This document shows, one piece after another, positions 8,571-15,723 of a stretch of DNA of 64,000 nt. A program made the translations under genes and the position numbers. How positions within the stretch are numbered: position 1 is the stretch's first letter; each line of letters begins with the position of its first letter. The notes under the pieces are model-generated. The model was given only the letters and a program-made list of their open reading frames with translations. It made no database searches and was not told the DNA's origin. Origin of the DNA: Rhodococcoides kyotonense (GTDB lineage: Bacteria; Actinomycetota; Actinomycetes; Mycobacteriales; Mycobacteriaceae); NCBI RefSeq assembly GCF_900188125.1, contig NZ_FZOW01000013.1, positions 1 to 64,000 on the forward strand. The letters are read 5' to 3'.

Positions 8571-9331
8571 TGCACTCACGATCGCCGTTTGAACTGTCTC
8601 CATCCTGGCGATTCGTGAGCGGTGAACGGACCTCTGTCTTGACCGCGCTCGGAGCTGCACTCTATGGGCTGGGCACCGCCCTTCCTCTGGTCATCGGGGC
8701 TGCCGTGGGACTGCGCTGGTCGCTGCCCAAGCCGTTGCTGGCCGCGATGATGGCCTTCGGCGCAGGCACGATGATCGCAGCCGTGTCGTCGGAACTGTTC
8801 ACACCGGCGTTCGAGCAGGCGGGCATCGTCATCGCAGGCGGAGCCCTTTTCCTCGGCGCGGGGGTGTACGTCGTCGCGAATCATCTGATCGAGAACAAAC
8901 TCGGGCCGGCCGCGATCGGGTGGGCATTGATGCTCGGAACCGTGCTCGACGGCGTACCCGAGAACACCGCGTTAGGGGTGTCTCTGACCAGCGGCGGAGG
9001 GATAGTGCTGTTGGTGGCCGTCGCGGTCGGCAACGTGCCCGAAGCTGTCGGCGGTGCTGCACTGATGCGCGACCAGCACAATTTCAGCCACTCCCGGGCG
9101 CTCGGATTGTGGACCGCGACTGCCGTCGTACTCGTCGGAGTCACCGTCGTGGGATACCTGCTGTCCGACGTCATCCCGGACACCGGCATCTCGACGGTCC
9201 AGGCCTTCGCCGGTGGTGCGACGCTGGCAGTCCTCGCAGACTCCCTGATGCCCGAGGCCTACCGAGACGGCGGCTGGTGGGTCGGCATGGCAACGGCAGC
9301 GGGGTTCCTCGTGGCCTTCGCGCTCGGGTGA
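8570..9331 (+). CDS. ZIP-family metal transporter
   Basis: Up to 253 residues from GTG 8570, with AGGAGG at 8551-8556; GTG 8615 would give a shorter N-terminus. Seven to eight hydrophobic segments are visible. The two ZIP core motifs are present in changed form: DGVPENTALG in helix IV, where the usual first residue is His, and GNVPEAVGG in helix V, where His-x-x-x-Glu is usual. Both keep Pro-Glu, so metal transport is likely, but specificity (zinc, iron or other) is open. It is coupled to the small membrane protein upstream. Confidence 0.8.
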   Translation: MHSRSPFELSPSWRFVSGERTSVLTALGAALYGLGTALPLVIGAAVGLRWSLPKPLLAAMMAFGAGTMIAAVSSELFTPAFEQAGIVIAGGALFLGAGVYVVANHLIENKLGPAAIGWALMLGTVLDGVPENTALGVSLTSGGGIVLLVAVAVGNVPEAVGGAALMRDQHNFSHSRALGLWTATAVVLVGVTVVGYLLSDVIPDTGISTVQAFAGGATLAVLADSLMPEAYRDGGWWVGMATAAGFLVAFALG

Positions 9332-9355
9332 GAGTCCGGTTTAGGGTCTTCAGCC

Positions 9356-10405
9356 ATGGGCGTCGTATCGATCTTCCGGGCTGTCAGGCTTGCGCGTGGA
9401 TCGAGGCTAGGCGTCGTCGTGCTGGTGTTGCTCGTATCGGGGTGCGGCGTCGGACGATCGGTTCTCGGTATCGATACGGTGTCGTATCGACCTCCCAATG
9501 CTGAGGTCGTCGCCGCTGCAGAGTGCTTGTCCGAGAACATCTATACCGCCTTGACCGGCCTAGGTCCGTGGGATCCGGCGTTGACTGCCAACGCGCCCGA
9601 GCCGGGATACCCATTCGCGCTCTTCGAACCAGTGGCGGTGGTGCGTTGCGAACGAGGTATCGACGACGCCGGGAAGCTGAGCGTGGACACGGTTCGCCTT
9701 GACGGCGACATCGATGCGGTGACGAGGGCATTCGCGGCTGATTCCGAGCGGTTCGCGGACCACATTTTTGCGGAGTGCGCGTACTTCTCGGAACTGCCGG
9801 CCGGTCTGTGGCTCGTGGACGAGTCCGGACGAGCGCTCAGGCCGGCGTGGCCGACGATTCCGTGCGGAATGCAGCAGGCGCCGCTGGACGCGTTGCGCGC
9901 CCTCGAAGAAGTGTCCCGAACCTCCCATCCCACCGGCGTCGACGTCGCCGCGCTGTCCTGTGGAGGGGAACCCGGAATCGAATTCGAGACTACGACAGCC
10001 GAATACGTCGACGCCGCGGTGGAGCGCGAGCGTGCGGACGGTCGGATGCTGGCCCCCGCCCTGGCAATGCCCACCGACGACGTTCGAGCGCTCAGTGTGT
10101 GCCGGTACCCCGTTCTGCCGAACCAGGATCCGCCCGAGTACGTGCCTGGGTCGACGCTCGTCCTCGGGGGCGACGAGAGTGTGTCGGTCGTCGACGCATT
10201 GTTGAATGCCCCTATCGCGCAACCATGTTCGGACGTGGCGACGCGTCTGGCGTCGGCGGACCTGTTGCGGGCCGACGGGTCCGGAGGTGCCTACGTAGTT
10301 GTCGAGCTCGACGGGTGCCGGCGGGTCTCGGGGTTCGGCGCGTACCGTCAGGCGCCGGATGGAGTGGTCGACGCGCTGGCCCGGATCCCCTTCGACGCGA
10401 AATAA
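9356..10405 (+). CDS. Secreted lipoprotein, function unknown
   Basis: 349 residues: a basic N-terminus, a hydrophobic helix and the lipobox LLVSGC near residue 30. The mature part carries at least six more cysteines (in ECLSE, VVRCERG, FAECAYF, TIPCGM, LSCGG, QPCSD), which suggests disulfides outside the cell. No enzyme motif is recognisable. The last codons and the TAA stop run into the left arm of a 72-bp palindrome. A fragment resembling its C-terminus recurs about 1.08 kb downstream, also joined to a palindrome. Confidence 0.7.
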   Translation: MGVVSIFRAVRLARGSRLGVVVLVLLVSGCGVGRSVLGIDTVSYRPPNAEVVAAAECLSENIYTALTGLGPWDPALTANAPEPGYPFALFEPVAVVRCERGIDDAGKLSVDTVRLDGDIDAVTRAFAADSERFADHIFAECAYFSELPAGLWLVDESGRALRPAWPTIPCGMQQAPLDALRALEEVSRTSHPTGVDVAALSCGGEPGIEFETTTAEYVDAAVERERADGRMLAPALAMPTDDVRALSVCRYPVLPNQDPPEYVPGSTLVLGGDESVSVVDALLNAPIAQPCSDVATRLASADLLRADGSGGAYVVVELDGCRRVSGFGAYRQAPDGVVDALARIPFDAK

Positions 10406-10470
10406 CCTCCCCTATTTGGGATCCGAACCCCCTGCAGAAGGTTCGGATCCCAAATAGGGGAGGTTATTTC
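10399..10470. repeat. 72-bp palindromic repeat, family A copy 1
   Basis: Two perfect 31-base inverted arms (10399-10429 and 10440-10470) enclose a 10-base loop containing CTGCAG. The arms begin GAAATAACC and contain TTTGGGATCC. The left arm contains the TAA stop of the upstream lipoprotein gene; the right arm ends 13 bases before the stop of the convergent gene. RNA from either strand would form a very stable hairpin, so a bidirectional terminator or 3'-end stabiliser is likely. There is no U-run. Other copies are at 11479-11550 and 24405-24476. Confidence 0.9.
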
Positions 10471-10483
10471 GGGCGCGCGCAGG

Positions 10484-11434
10484 CTACCGACGCCTGGTGT
10501 CGGAATACGTCCCGCCCGGCGCGCTGTGTTTGGCGGCACGGGCGAAGGCGGCTTCGAAACGCGCTCGGAGCAGCTGTGGTGACTCGAGCTCGTCCCACTC
10601 CCAGCGAACCACTGTCCACCCGAGGTCGACCAGGCGGTTCTCGCGGTTCTTCTCCGCTATCGCTACGTCGTCCGCCTTGGACTTGTACTTGAGCCTTCCG
10701 TCGAACTCGCCGATGACTCCGAGCTCAGGCCACAGGAAGTCGACCCGTGCGACGAATTTGCCTGCGCCGTCGTAGACCCATTGATTCAACAGAGGAGTGG
10801 GGATCTGCATGGCACCGAGCAGCAGACGGCTTCGCGACTCGCCGACACTTTCGCTGCGACTGGACATGAGCCCCACAGCGTGGCGGGCTTGCGCTATTCC
10901 AGTTTTGCCGTGTGCGGATGCCAACGCCTCGTCGAGCTCGGTGGCCGTGGTCAACCGCCTGTTCAGAGCGTAGTCGCCGACCGATACCGCCTGTGCCGGC
11001 GTCGTCGAGAGCGCCAGGTCGACCACGGTTCTGGCCGGTGTTGTCACACGGAGCCCATCGGTCGTCGTCCACTCGCCGGCGTCGATGGATGTCCCGTGCA
11101 GGATGCGTCGTCGACCCTTCTTGCCTGCATAGCTGCGTCCGATGGTGAGGTTCACCTTGTCCAACGGAATGTTCCATGTATCCATCCCATGGACCACAGC
11201 GGCGGATACGTGGCTGAGAACGGCTTCGTTGCCGGACTCCTGGTACACGGCCCTCGACAGAAGCGAATGCTGTTGGTGCGCCGTCATTTCGCGATACAAC
11301 GCAGTGCGGATGAAGTAACCCCTGCGGACTGTGACGATCGTTCCCGTTGCACGTCCTCTACGTAGATCGTCGTCCGTGAATCCGGTCGCCAGGGCTTCTG
11401 CGCGGGTGAACATGCCGGGTTGATCGAATTCCAT
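10484..11434 (-). CDS. AbiEi-type HTH antitoxin domain fused to DUF559 nuclease-like domain
   Basis: 316 residues. The N-terminal region (FTRAEALATGFTDDDLRR, then GYF) matches the winged-helix of AbiEi-family antitoxins; the middle has SAAVVHGMD. The C-terminal part resembles DUF559/Vsr-type PD-(D/E)xK nucleases: VDFLWPELGVIGEFDG followed by K-rich sequence and NRLVDLGWTVVRWEWDEL. Proteins of this kind are numerous in actinobacteria without an adjacent AbiEii toxin, and none is seen here. The gene sits between two copies of the family A palindrome exactly 1080 bases apart, suggesting it moved in as a unit. Confidence 0.8.
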   Translation of the reverse strand: MEFDQPGMFTRAEALATGFTDDDLRRGRATGTIVTVRRGYFIRTALYREMTAHQQHSLLSRAVYQESGNEAVLSHVSAAVVHGMDTWNIPLDKVNLTIGRSYAGKKGRRRILHGTSIDAGEWTTTDGLRVTTPARTVVDLALSTTPAQAVSVGDYALNRRLTTATELDEALASAHGKTGIAQARHAVGLMSSRSESVGESRSRLLLGAMQIPTPLLNQWVYDGAGKFVARVDFLWPELGVIGEFDGRLKYKSKADDVAIAEKNRENRLVDLGWTVVRWEWDELESPQLLRARFEAAFARAAKHSAPGGTYSDTRRR

Positions 11435-11437
11435 ACC

Positions 11438-11485
11438 GTGTTCGACGCGCTGGACTGCGCTACGGATCCGTTCGGCGCGAAATAA
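11438..11485 (+). pseudogene. Remnant of a lipoprotein-gene 3' end
   Basis: Read on the plus strand this stretch encodes VFDALDCATDPFGAK and a TAA that lies in palindrome copy 2. The lipoprotein at 9356-10405 ends VVDALARIPFDAK, with its TAA in palindrome copy 1. The DNA matches over GTCGACGCGCTGG-like and CGGATCC-TTCG-CGCGAAATAA segments with a small indel. I read this as the leftover end of a paralogous or duplicated gene, separated from its body by the AbiEi/DUF559 gene. The match is short, so chance cannot be fully excluded. Confidence 0.45.
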
Positions 11486-11550
11486 CCTCCTCTATTTGGG
11501 ATCCGAACCCTCTGCAGGGGGTTCGGATCCCAAATAGGGGAGGCTATTTC
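11479..11550. repeat. 72-bp palindromic repeat, family A copy 2
   Basis: Same length and design as copy 1: 31-base arms with two mismatches (11479-11509 and 11520-11550) around a 10-base loop with CTGCAG. It lies five bases beyond the stop of the minus-strand TetR gene and upstream of the AbiEi/DUF559 gene start, so it can terminate the former's transcript. Mismatches at AATAACC/AATAGCC and CCTCCT/CCTCCC show drift from copy 1. Confidence 0.88.
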
Positions 11551-11555
11551 CATCG

Positions 11556-12152
11556 CTACATGTTTGCGCGCACGAGGGCGACGCCCGCCCGCGCGATCTT
11601 CAGTAACTGACTGCTGCTCGCTCCGTCTCTGGCTTGGACCGACATTCCTTGAATCAGGGCCGCGAGGGTGCGCGCGAGGCCGTCGACATCAGCGGCCGGG
11701 TCGAGCTCGCCGTCGACAACGGCCGTGTGAAGGCGGTCGCGCAGTGAGGAGAGGGCCCGATCTCGTTCGGCTTCGACCACGGCTGCGGCAACCTTGCTGT
11801 CTGGGCTGGTGGCCAGTAGTCCTGTCGAGACCAAGCAGCCTCGGCCGGGTTCGGTAGTGAACTCGCGGGCGGCGCGTTCGAGGTACTCGGTGACGGCGTC
11901 GGGCAGGGGGAGATCCGACCGAATACCGAACCCGTATTGCTCTTGGTAGCGCTGCACGGCGCGTTCGAAGAGTCGTTCTTTCGAGTCGAATGCCCTGTAC
12001 AGGGAGGGTGCCGACAGCGAGGTGGCCTCTTGTAGCTGGGCGATGCTGGCGCCGTCGTATCCGTGTTGCCAGAAAACCATGAGAGCGCGTTCGAGCGCCT
12101 CGTCCGGATCGAACGAGCGGGGCCGGCCTGCCTTGCGAACATCGGATTCCAT
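11556..12152 (-). CDS. TetR/AcrR family regulator
   Basis: 198 residues from ATG 12152 (an alternative in-frame ATG lies at 12179, inside the operator). The N-terminal HTH is clear: DPDEALERALMVFWQHGYDG, then SLSAPSLYRAFDSKERLF. The C-terminal half is a ligand-binding helical domain with CLVSTGLLA, of the TetR_C type often paired with oxidoreductases. It is divergent from an SDR gene with an inverted repeat between them, so it probably represses that gene and itself. Ligand unknown. Confidence 0.88.
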   Translation of the reverse strand: MESDVRKAGRPRSFDPDEALERALMVFWQHGYDGASIAQLQEATSLSAPSLYRAFDSKERLFERAVQRYQEQYGFGIRSDLPLPDAVTEYLERAAREFTTEPGRGCLVSTGLLATSPDSKVAAAVVEAERDRALSSLRDRLHTAVVDGELDPAADVDGLARTLAALIQGMSVQARDGASSSQLLKIARAGVALVRANM

Positions 12153-12153
12153 A

Positions 12154-12193
12154 GTGATTGCTACGATATCGTGCGGCATTTCGTAACGATCAC
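12154..12193. promoter_or_regulatory. Predicted TetR operator in divergent promoter
   Basis: Imperfect inverted repeat GTGATTGCTACGA (12154-12166) and TCGTAACGATCAC (12181-12193), matching at 11 of 13 positions around a 14-base spacer that includes ATATCGT. It fills the gap between the TetR and SDR genes and touches the TetR start region, as expected for an autoregulated pair. Confidence 0.55.
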
Positions 12194-12205
12194 TACGGAG
12201 GAACG

Positions 12206-12964
12206 ATGGAGCGGTCAACCGCTTTGATCACGGGTGCATCCCGAGGAATAGGCGCGGCAATTGCTGAAGCTCTCGCCGAAGAAGGCGTCTCGCTCATCGG
12301 TGTGCACTACGGGCACGATCGTTCGGCCGCCCTCCGAACGGCAGAGCGGATCGAGAAGCTAGGCGCGACGGCTGTGCTCATCGAAGTCGACTTGTCGTCG
12401 GGGGTGACGGCCGGCGTGCGAATCGCCGAAGCATGGCGGGCAGCCGTGGCCGAGTACGGATACTCGGGCACTGACATCTTCGTCAGTAATGCGGGGATGA
12501 ACGGGGCCCAATCGCTGTCGGATCTCGACGGCGAGACATACGCGAACGTGCTGGACGTCAACCTCACTGCTCCATTGTTTCTGCTGCACAGCCTCGTTGA
12601 GCACATCAACGAAGGAGGGCGCGTTATCGGAGTGTCGACGGGTTATGTGCGCATCGCAGCACCTACGCACGTTGCGTATTCCGCGTCGAAAGCAGGCTTC
12701 GAAGGCGCATTCCGCTCTGTGGCACCGGAGTTGGCGCGTCGAGGTATCACCGTCAACGTCGTGAGGCCGGGGGTGATAGACACCGATATCAACGCGGACT
12801 GGATCGACCTGCCCGGTGCGAGGGAAGGTGCTGCAGGGCTGTCTGCCTTCAACGGTGTCGGGAAACCGAAAGATGTTGCCGGGGTGGTCCGCTGGCTCGC
12901 CGGCGATGCTGGTGGTTGGGTTACGGGGCAGGCCATAGACGTGACCGGAGGGACTGGGTTGTAG
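12206..12964 (+). CDS. SDR-family oxidoreductase
   Basis: 252 residues from ATG 12206 with GGAGG at 12197-12201. Classical short-chain dehydrogenase: the NADP-type nucleotide motif TGASRGIG at residues 8-15, the NAG motif, a catalytic Ser in GVSTGYV, YSASK for the Tyr/Lys pair, and a C-terminal TGQAIDVTGG. It is probably an NAD(P)H-dependent ketoreductase; the substrate is not predictable. Control by the divergent TetR is inferred from the operator between them. Confidence 0.92.
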   Translation: MERSTALITGASRGIGAAIAEALAEEGVSLIGVHYGHDRSAALRTAERIEKLGATAVLIEVDLSSGVTAGVRIAEAWRAAVAEYGYSGTDIFVSNAGMNGAQSLSDLDGETYANVLDVNLTAPLFLLHSLVEHINEGGRVIGVSTGYVRIAAPTHVAYSASKAGFEGAFRSVAPELARRGITVNVVRPGVIDTDINADWIDLPGAREGAAGLSAFNGVGKPKDVAGVVRWLAGDAGGWVTGQAIDVTGGTGL

Positions 12965-13037
12965 GCGCCCACTATGGGTCCACAGGCTGATCGACGGCCG
13001 TTGGATTGAGGTGCTGACAGGCTGTAGCTGACGACGC

Positions 13038-13970
13038 TCAGCCGAGGGCGACGGGGAGAAGGCCTCCCGGAGTCTTGGATGCAATGTCGCTCAGGGCGTT
13101 CGGCAGAGTGGAGTGTTCGAACTGGAATCCGCTGTCCATCAATACATGTGGATGGACCCACCGGCTCTTCAGCACGAGCTCCGCTTCGGTGCGGATGATG
13201 CGCGCACCGAATCGGAGTAGCCATGCGGGAGTCGGCAGACCGTGTTTACGACCCAGAGCATTGCGTAAGTGGTGCATCAGTTCGTCGTTGGTGACCGGGT
13301 TACATGTTGCGACATTGACCGGCCCCGAGATGTCCGAATGCGCGTAGATGTGGTCGATAGCGCGGGCGACGTCGCCGACGTGCACCCAGCTGAACATCTG
13401 ACCACCGTCGCCCTGTTTGCCCCCGAGACCGACTCGCGCCAAGTTGATCAGCGGATTCACCGCGCCACCGCCCGCTCCGAGCACTATCGAAAGTCGAAGT
13501 GCGACTGTGCGTATCGGGACTTCGGCGTCGAACATCTCGCGTTCCCACGCCCGCGCGACCTCGACCGAGAATCCGCTGCCGTTGTCGCCGGTACGTTCGT
13601 CCATCGGACGGTCTCGCGCGTCGCGATAGATCGTTCCCGTGCTGGAGTTGACCCACAGCTCAGGTGGTCGAGTTGTATCTTTCAGTGCACGAGCGAGTGC
13701 GGCGGTGGTCTGAACGCGGGAAGAGAAAATGGCGTCGGCGTTGGATTTGTTGTATCGGCAGCTGACCGAACGTCCAGCGAGGTTGACGACGAGGTCCGAG
13801 CCATCGAGTGCCCGTACGAGGCTGTCGTGATCGGACCATGTCGCGGTGTTCGCACTGCTGCGTCCGATGGTGCGTACTCGACTTCCGAGCTCCTCGTAAT
13901 GTCGGCGCAGATGGTGGCCGATGTAACCCGTCGCGCCACAGATGGCGACGACGGAGGGCGAATTCGTCAC
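13038..13970 (-). CDS. NAD-dependent epimerase, TIGR01777/DUF1731 type
   Basis: 310 residues from GTG 13970, which overlaps the TGA of the upstream TetR gene by four bases (GTGA). The N-terminal GATGYIGHHL is the dinucleotide-binding motif, followed by LVNLAGRSVSCRYN, VNSSTGTIYRD and SWVHVGDVARAI. The C-terminal part (LLRFGARIIRTEAELVLKSRWVHP, shown here as landmarks LLRFGA and SRWVHP) fits the DUF1731 tail. This family, related to YfcH and the SulA group, has no established reaction. It forms an operon with the TetR gene. Confidence 0.88.
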   Translation of the reverse strand: MTNSPSVVAICGATGYIGHHLRRHYEELGSRVRTIGRSSANTATWSDHDSLVRALDGSDLVVNLAGRSVSCRYNKSNADAIFSSRVQTTAALARALKDTTRPPELWVNSSTGTIYRDARDRPMDERTGDNGSGFSVEVARAWEREMFDAEVPIRTVALRLSIVLGAGGGAVNPLINLARVGLGGKQGDGGQMFSWVHVGDVARAIDHIYAHSDISGPVNVATCNPVTNDELMHHLRNALGRKHGLPTPAWLLRFGARIIRTEAELVLKSRWVHPHVLMDSGFQFEHSTLPNALSDIASKTPGGLLPVALG

Positions 13971-14629
13971 GGCTGCTTGTCCTCTCGTGTCGTCATTCGG
14001 TGCAGGAGATCGGCGACGTCGGTGACCAGCCCTCGCGCCACCGGAAGGCGCGCCAAACGAACAGCTTTCGCGACGACGGGAACAAGGCCGTCGATCAGCG
14101 CCCTGGTGCGCGCTTGGTCGTCGGACGAATCGGTCACCCAATGCAGGGTGACGGCCAGGTAGGTCGTCCAGAGCAAGGTCGGCAGGCTGTCGTCGAGCGA
14201 CTTGGGGAGCTTCTGTCTCGATGCCGTGAGCGCGGTTCGCATGAGGTCGATCGCCATGGAACGGGCGTCGGACGATTCGTCTGAGAACGGACTGGAACTG
14301 GACTTCGTCGGCAGCGCCAACTGAAGGAACGAGCCACCGAACGCGTGATAGGGAGCCATCACGTCGATCCCTCGATGCAACACGGTGGCCAAGTTGTCCG
14401 CGAGGGAGGCGCCCTCGACGATCGCGGGCAGCGCGAGGTCACGGTGTTCGCGCTGAATCACCATGTACAGCTCGCGTACCAAGTCGTCCTTGCCGGCGAA
14501 GTAGTAGTACGCGTTGCCGAGGGACACGCCTGCTTCGTCGGCGATCCGGCGCATGGTGGTGGCCTGGAAGCCGTCCTCGCGGAACAGCCTCAGTGCGGTG
14601 TCGACCACCCTGTCACGCGTATCGGCCAC
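13967..14629 (-). CDS. TetR family regulator
   Basis: 220 residues from GTG 14629. The N-terminal HTH is clear (TALRLFREDGFQATTMRRI, then GVSLGNAYYYFAGKDDLV), and the C-terminal half is a helical effector domain. It is translationally coupled to the epimerase gene. Two perfect copies of a 14-bp palindrome lie directly upstream, so autoregulation and control of the divergent EEP gene are likely. Confidence 0.9.
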   Translation of the reverse strand: MADTRDRVVDTALRLFREDGFQATTMRRIADEAGVSLGNAYYYFAGKDDLVRELYMVIQREHRDLALPAIVEGASLADNLATVLHRGIDVMAPYHAFGGSFLQLALPTKSSSSPFSDESSDARSMAIDLMRTALTASRQKLPKSLDDSLPTLLWTTYLAVTLHWVTDSSDDQARTRALIDGLVPVVAKAVRLARLPVARGLVTDVADLLHRMTTREDKQP

Positions 14630-14644
14630 GAATCGGCTCCCTTC

Positions 14645-14690
14645 TTGAACATGTTCAAACGAACCTACGCGCAGATTTGAACATGTTCAA
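14645..14690. promoter_or_regulatory. Two tandem TetR operators TTGAACATGTTCAA
   Basis: The perfect 14-bp palindrome TTGAACATGTTCAA occurs at 14645-14658 and again at 14677-14690. The copies are 32 bp apart, about three helical turns, so two dimers could bind the same face of the DNA. The sites lie 16 bases upstream of the TetR start and about 60 bases upstream of the divergent EEP gene. Confidence 0.8.
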
Positions 14691-14696
14691 GAGGTC

Positions 14697-14736
14697 GTGA
14701 GTGGCAATGTATAGAGGGGTACACATTTTCGCGCAC
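14697..14736. repeat. 40-bp palindromic repeat, family B copy 1
   Basis: Imperfect palindrome with arms related to GTGAGTGAAAATGTGTA. It is the reverse complement of the element at 54583-54622 apart from a few changes. It lies between the TetR operators and the ribosome binding site (GAGGGG, 14737-14742) of the EEP gene, so it would be in the 5' leader or promoter of that gene rather than at a gene end. Confidence 0.75.
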
Positions 14737-14750
14737 GAGGGGTACTGGGT

Positions 14751-15722
14751 ATGAGCTTCCTGACCGACAACGTTGCCGCGCGCCGGGTCGCGCAGGTGGC
14801 CGGGCTGTCGGGAGTCGCCGCGGGAGCCGCTGCTGTCGCCGCGATGTTCACCGACCGCCCGATCAACCCGCTGATCGCGCTCGCGTCGTTCGTGCCGATC
14901 CTGCTCACCGTCACGCTGGTGGCTGCGCTGATCTGTCTGGTGTTCCGTCGGTGGGTTCTGCTGACCGTCTCGGCGATCCTCCTCGGACTCGGCGCCACGG
15001 TGATCAGTCCGCTGTACATCGCGAACGGACAGGACATCGACGCACCGACCGTCCGTGTGATGCAGGCGAACCTGCTGTTCGGGGCGGCCGATCCCGTCGG
15101 GCTCACCGACTCGGTGCGCACCCGGAGCGTCGACATCCTCACTGTTCAGGAGCTGACGGTCACGTTGGCCGGATCGTTGCGGGAGCAGGGGCTCGAACAA
15201 CTCCTGCCGTACCAGTACCTGATGCCCGACGAGAACGGCGGCGGTGGGGCCGGCATCTACAGTCGCTATCCCCTCACCGAGACGCGCGAGCTCGACGGCT
15301 ATTACGGTCCCACCAATCTTGCAGCGCAGGTGCAGTTTTCGACTCCGTTCACGCTCTTCAACGTGCATCCCGGTCCCGCCGTCGTCACACCTCCCGACGT
15401 CTGGACCGCGGAACTGACGAGCCTGCGCGACGCGTTGGCCGGGGCCGCCACCGCAGACGACGCCGTCGTCGTCAGCGGTGACTTCAACACCACGTACACG
15501 CACAAGCAGTTTCGTGATCTGCTCGACGCCGGATATGTCGATGCCGCAGACCGTTTGGGTATGGGGATCGTGCCGACATATCCGGCTGACAAGCCGTACC
15601 CGGCGATCGTGGGCATCGACCATGTGTTGACGCGAGGTGCGGAGCCGAAGTCGTTGGAGCGCATCGTGATCCAAGGTTCCGACCATCACGGGTTGATCGT
15701 CGACGTGGCGGTGCCCGACTGA
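14751..15722 (+). CDS. Membrane-anchored endonuclease/exonuclease/phosphatase family protein
   Basis: 323 residues. Three hydrophobic segments fill the first 100 residues (AGAAAVAAMF, LTVTLVAALICLVF and LLTVSAILLGLGA), followed by an EEP domain. Metal and catalytic motifs are visible: MQANLLFG, VQEL, GAGIYSRYP, NVHPGP, VVSGDFNTT, GIDHVL and SDHHGL. It is probably a Mg-dependent phosphoesterase facing the outside of the membrane. It lies downstream of a TetR operator pair and a family B palindrome. Confidence 0.9.
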   Translation: MSFLTDNVAARRVAQVAGLSGVAAGAAAVAAMFTDRPINPLIALASFVPILLTVTLVAALICLVFRRWVLLTVSAILLGLGATVISPLYIANGQDIDAPTVRVMQANLLFGAADPVGLTDSVRTRSVDILTVQELTVTLAGSLREQGLEQLLPYQYLMPDENGGGGAGIYSRYPLTETRELDGYYGPTNLAAQVQFSTPFTLFNVHPGPAVVTPPDVWTAELTSLRDALAGAATADDAVVVSGDFNTTYTHKQFRDLLDAGYVDAADRLGMGIVPTYPADKPYPAIVGIDHVLTRGAEPKSLERIVIQGSDHHGLIVDVAVPD

Positions 15723-15723
15723 C

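Noticed and set aside
10399-11550. Insertion sequence between the two family A palindromes
   Set aside because: No transposase, no target-site duplication and no IS-type ends. The gene between encodes an AbiEi/DUF559 protein.
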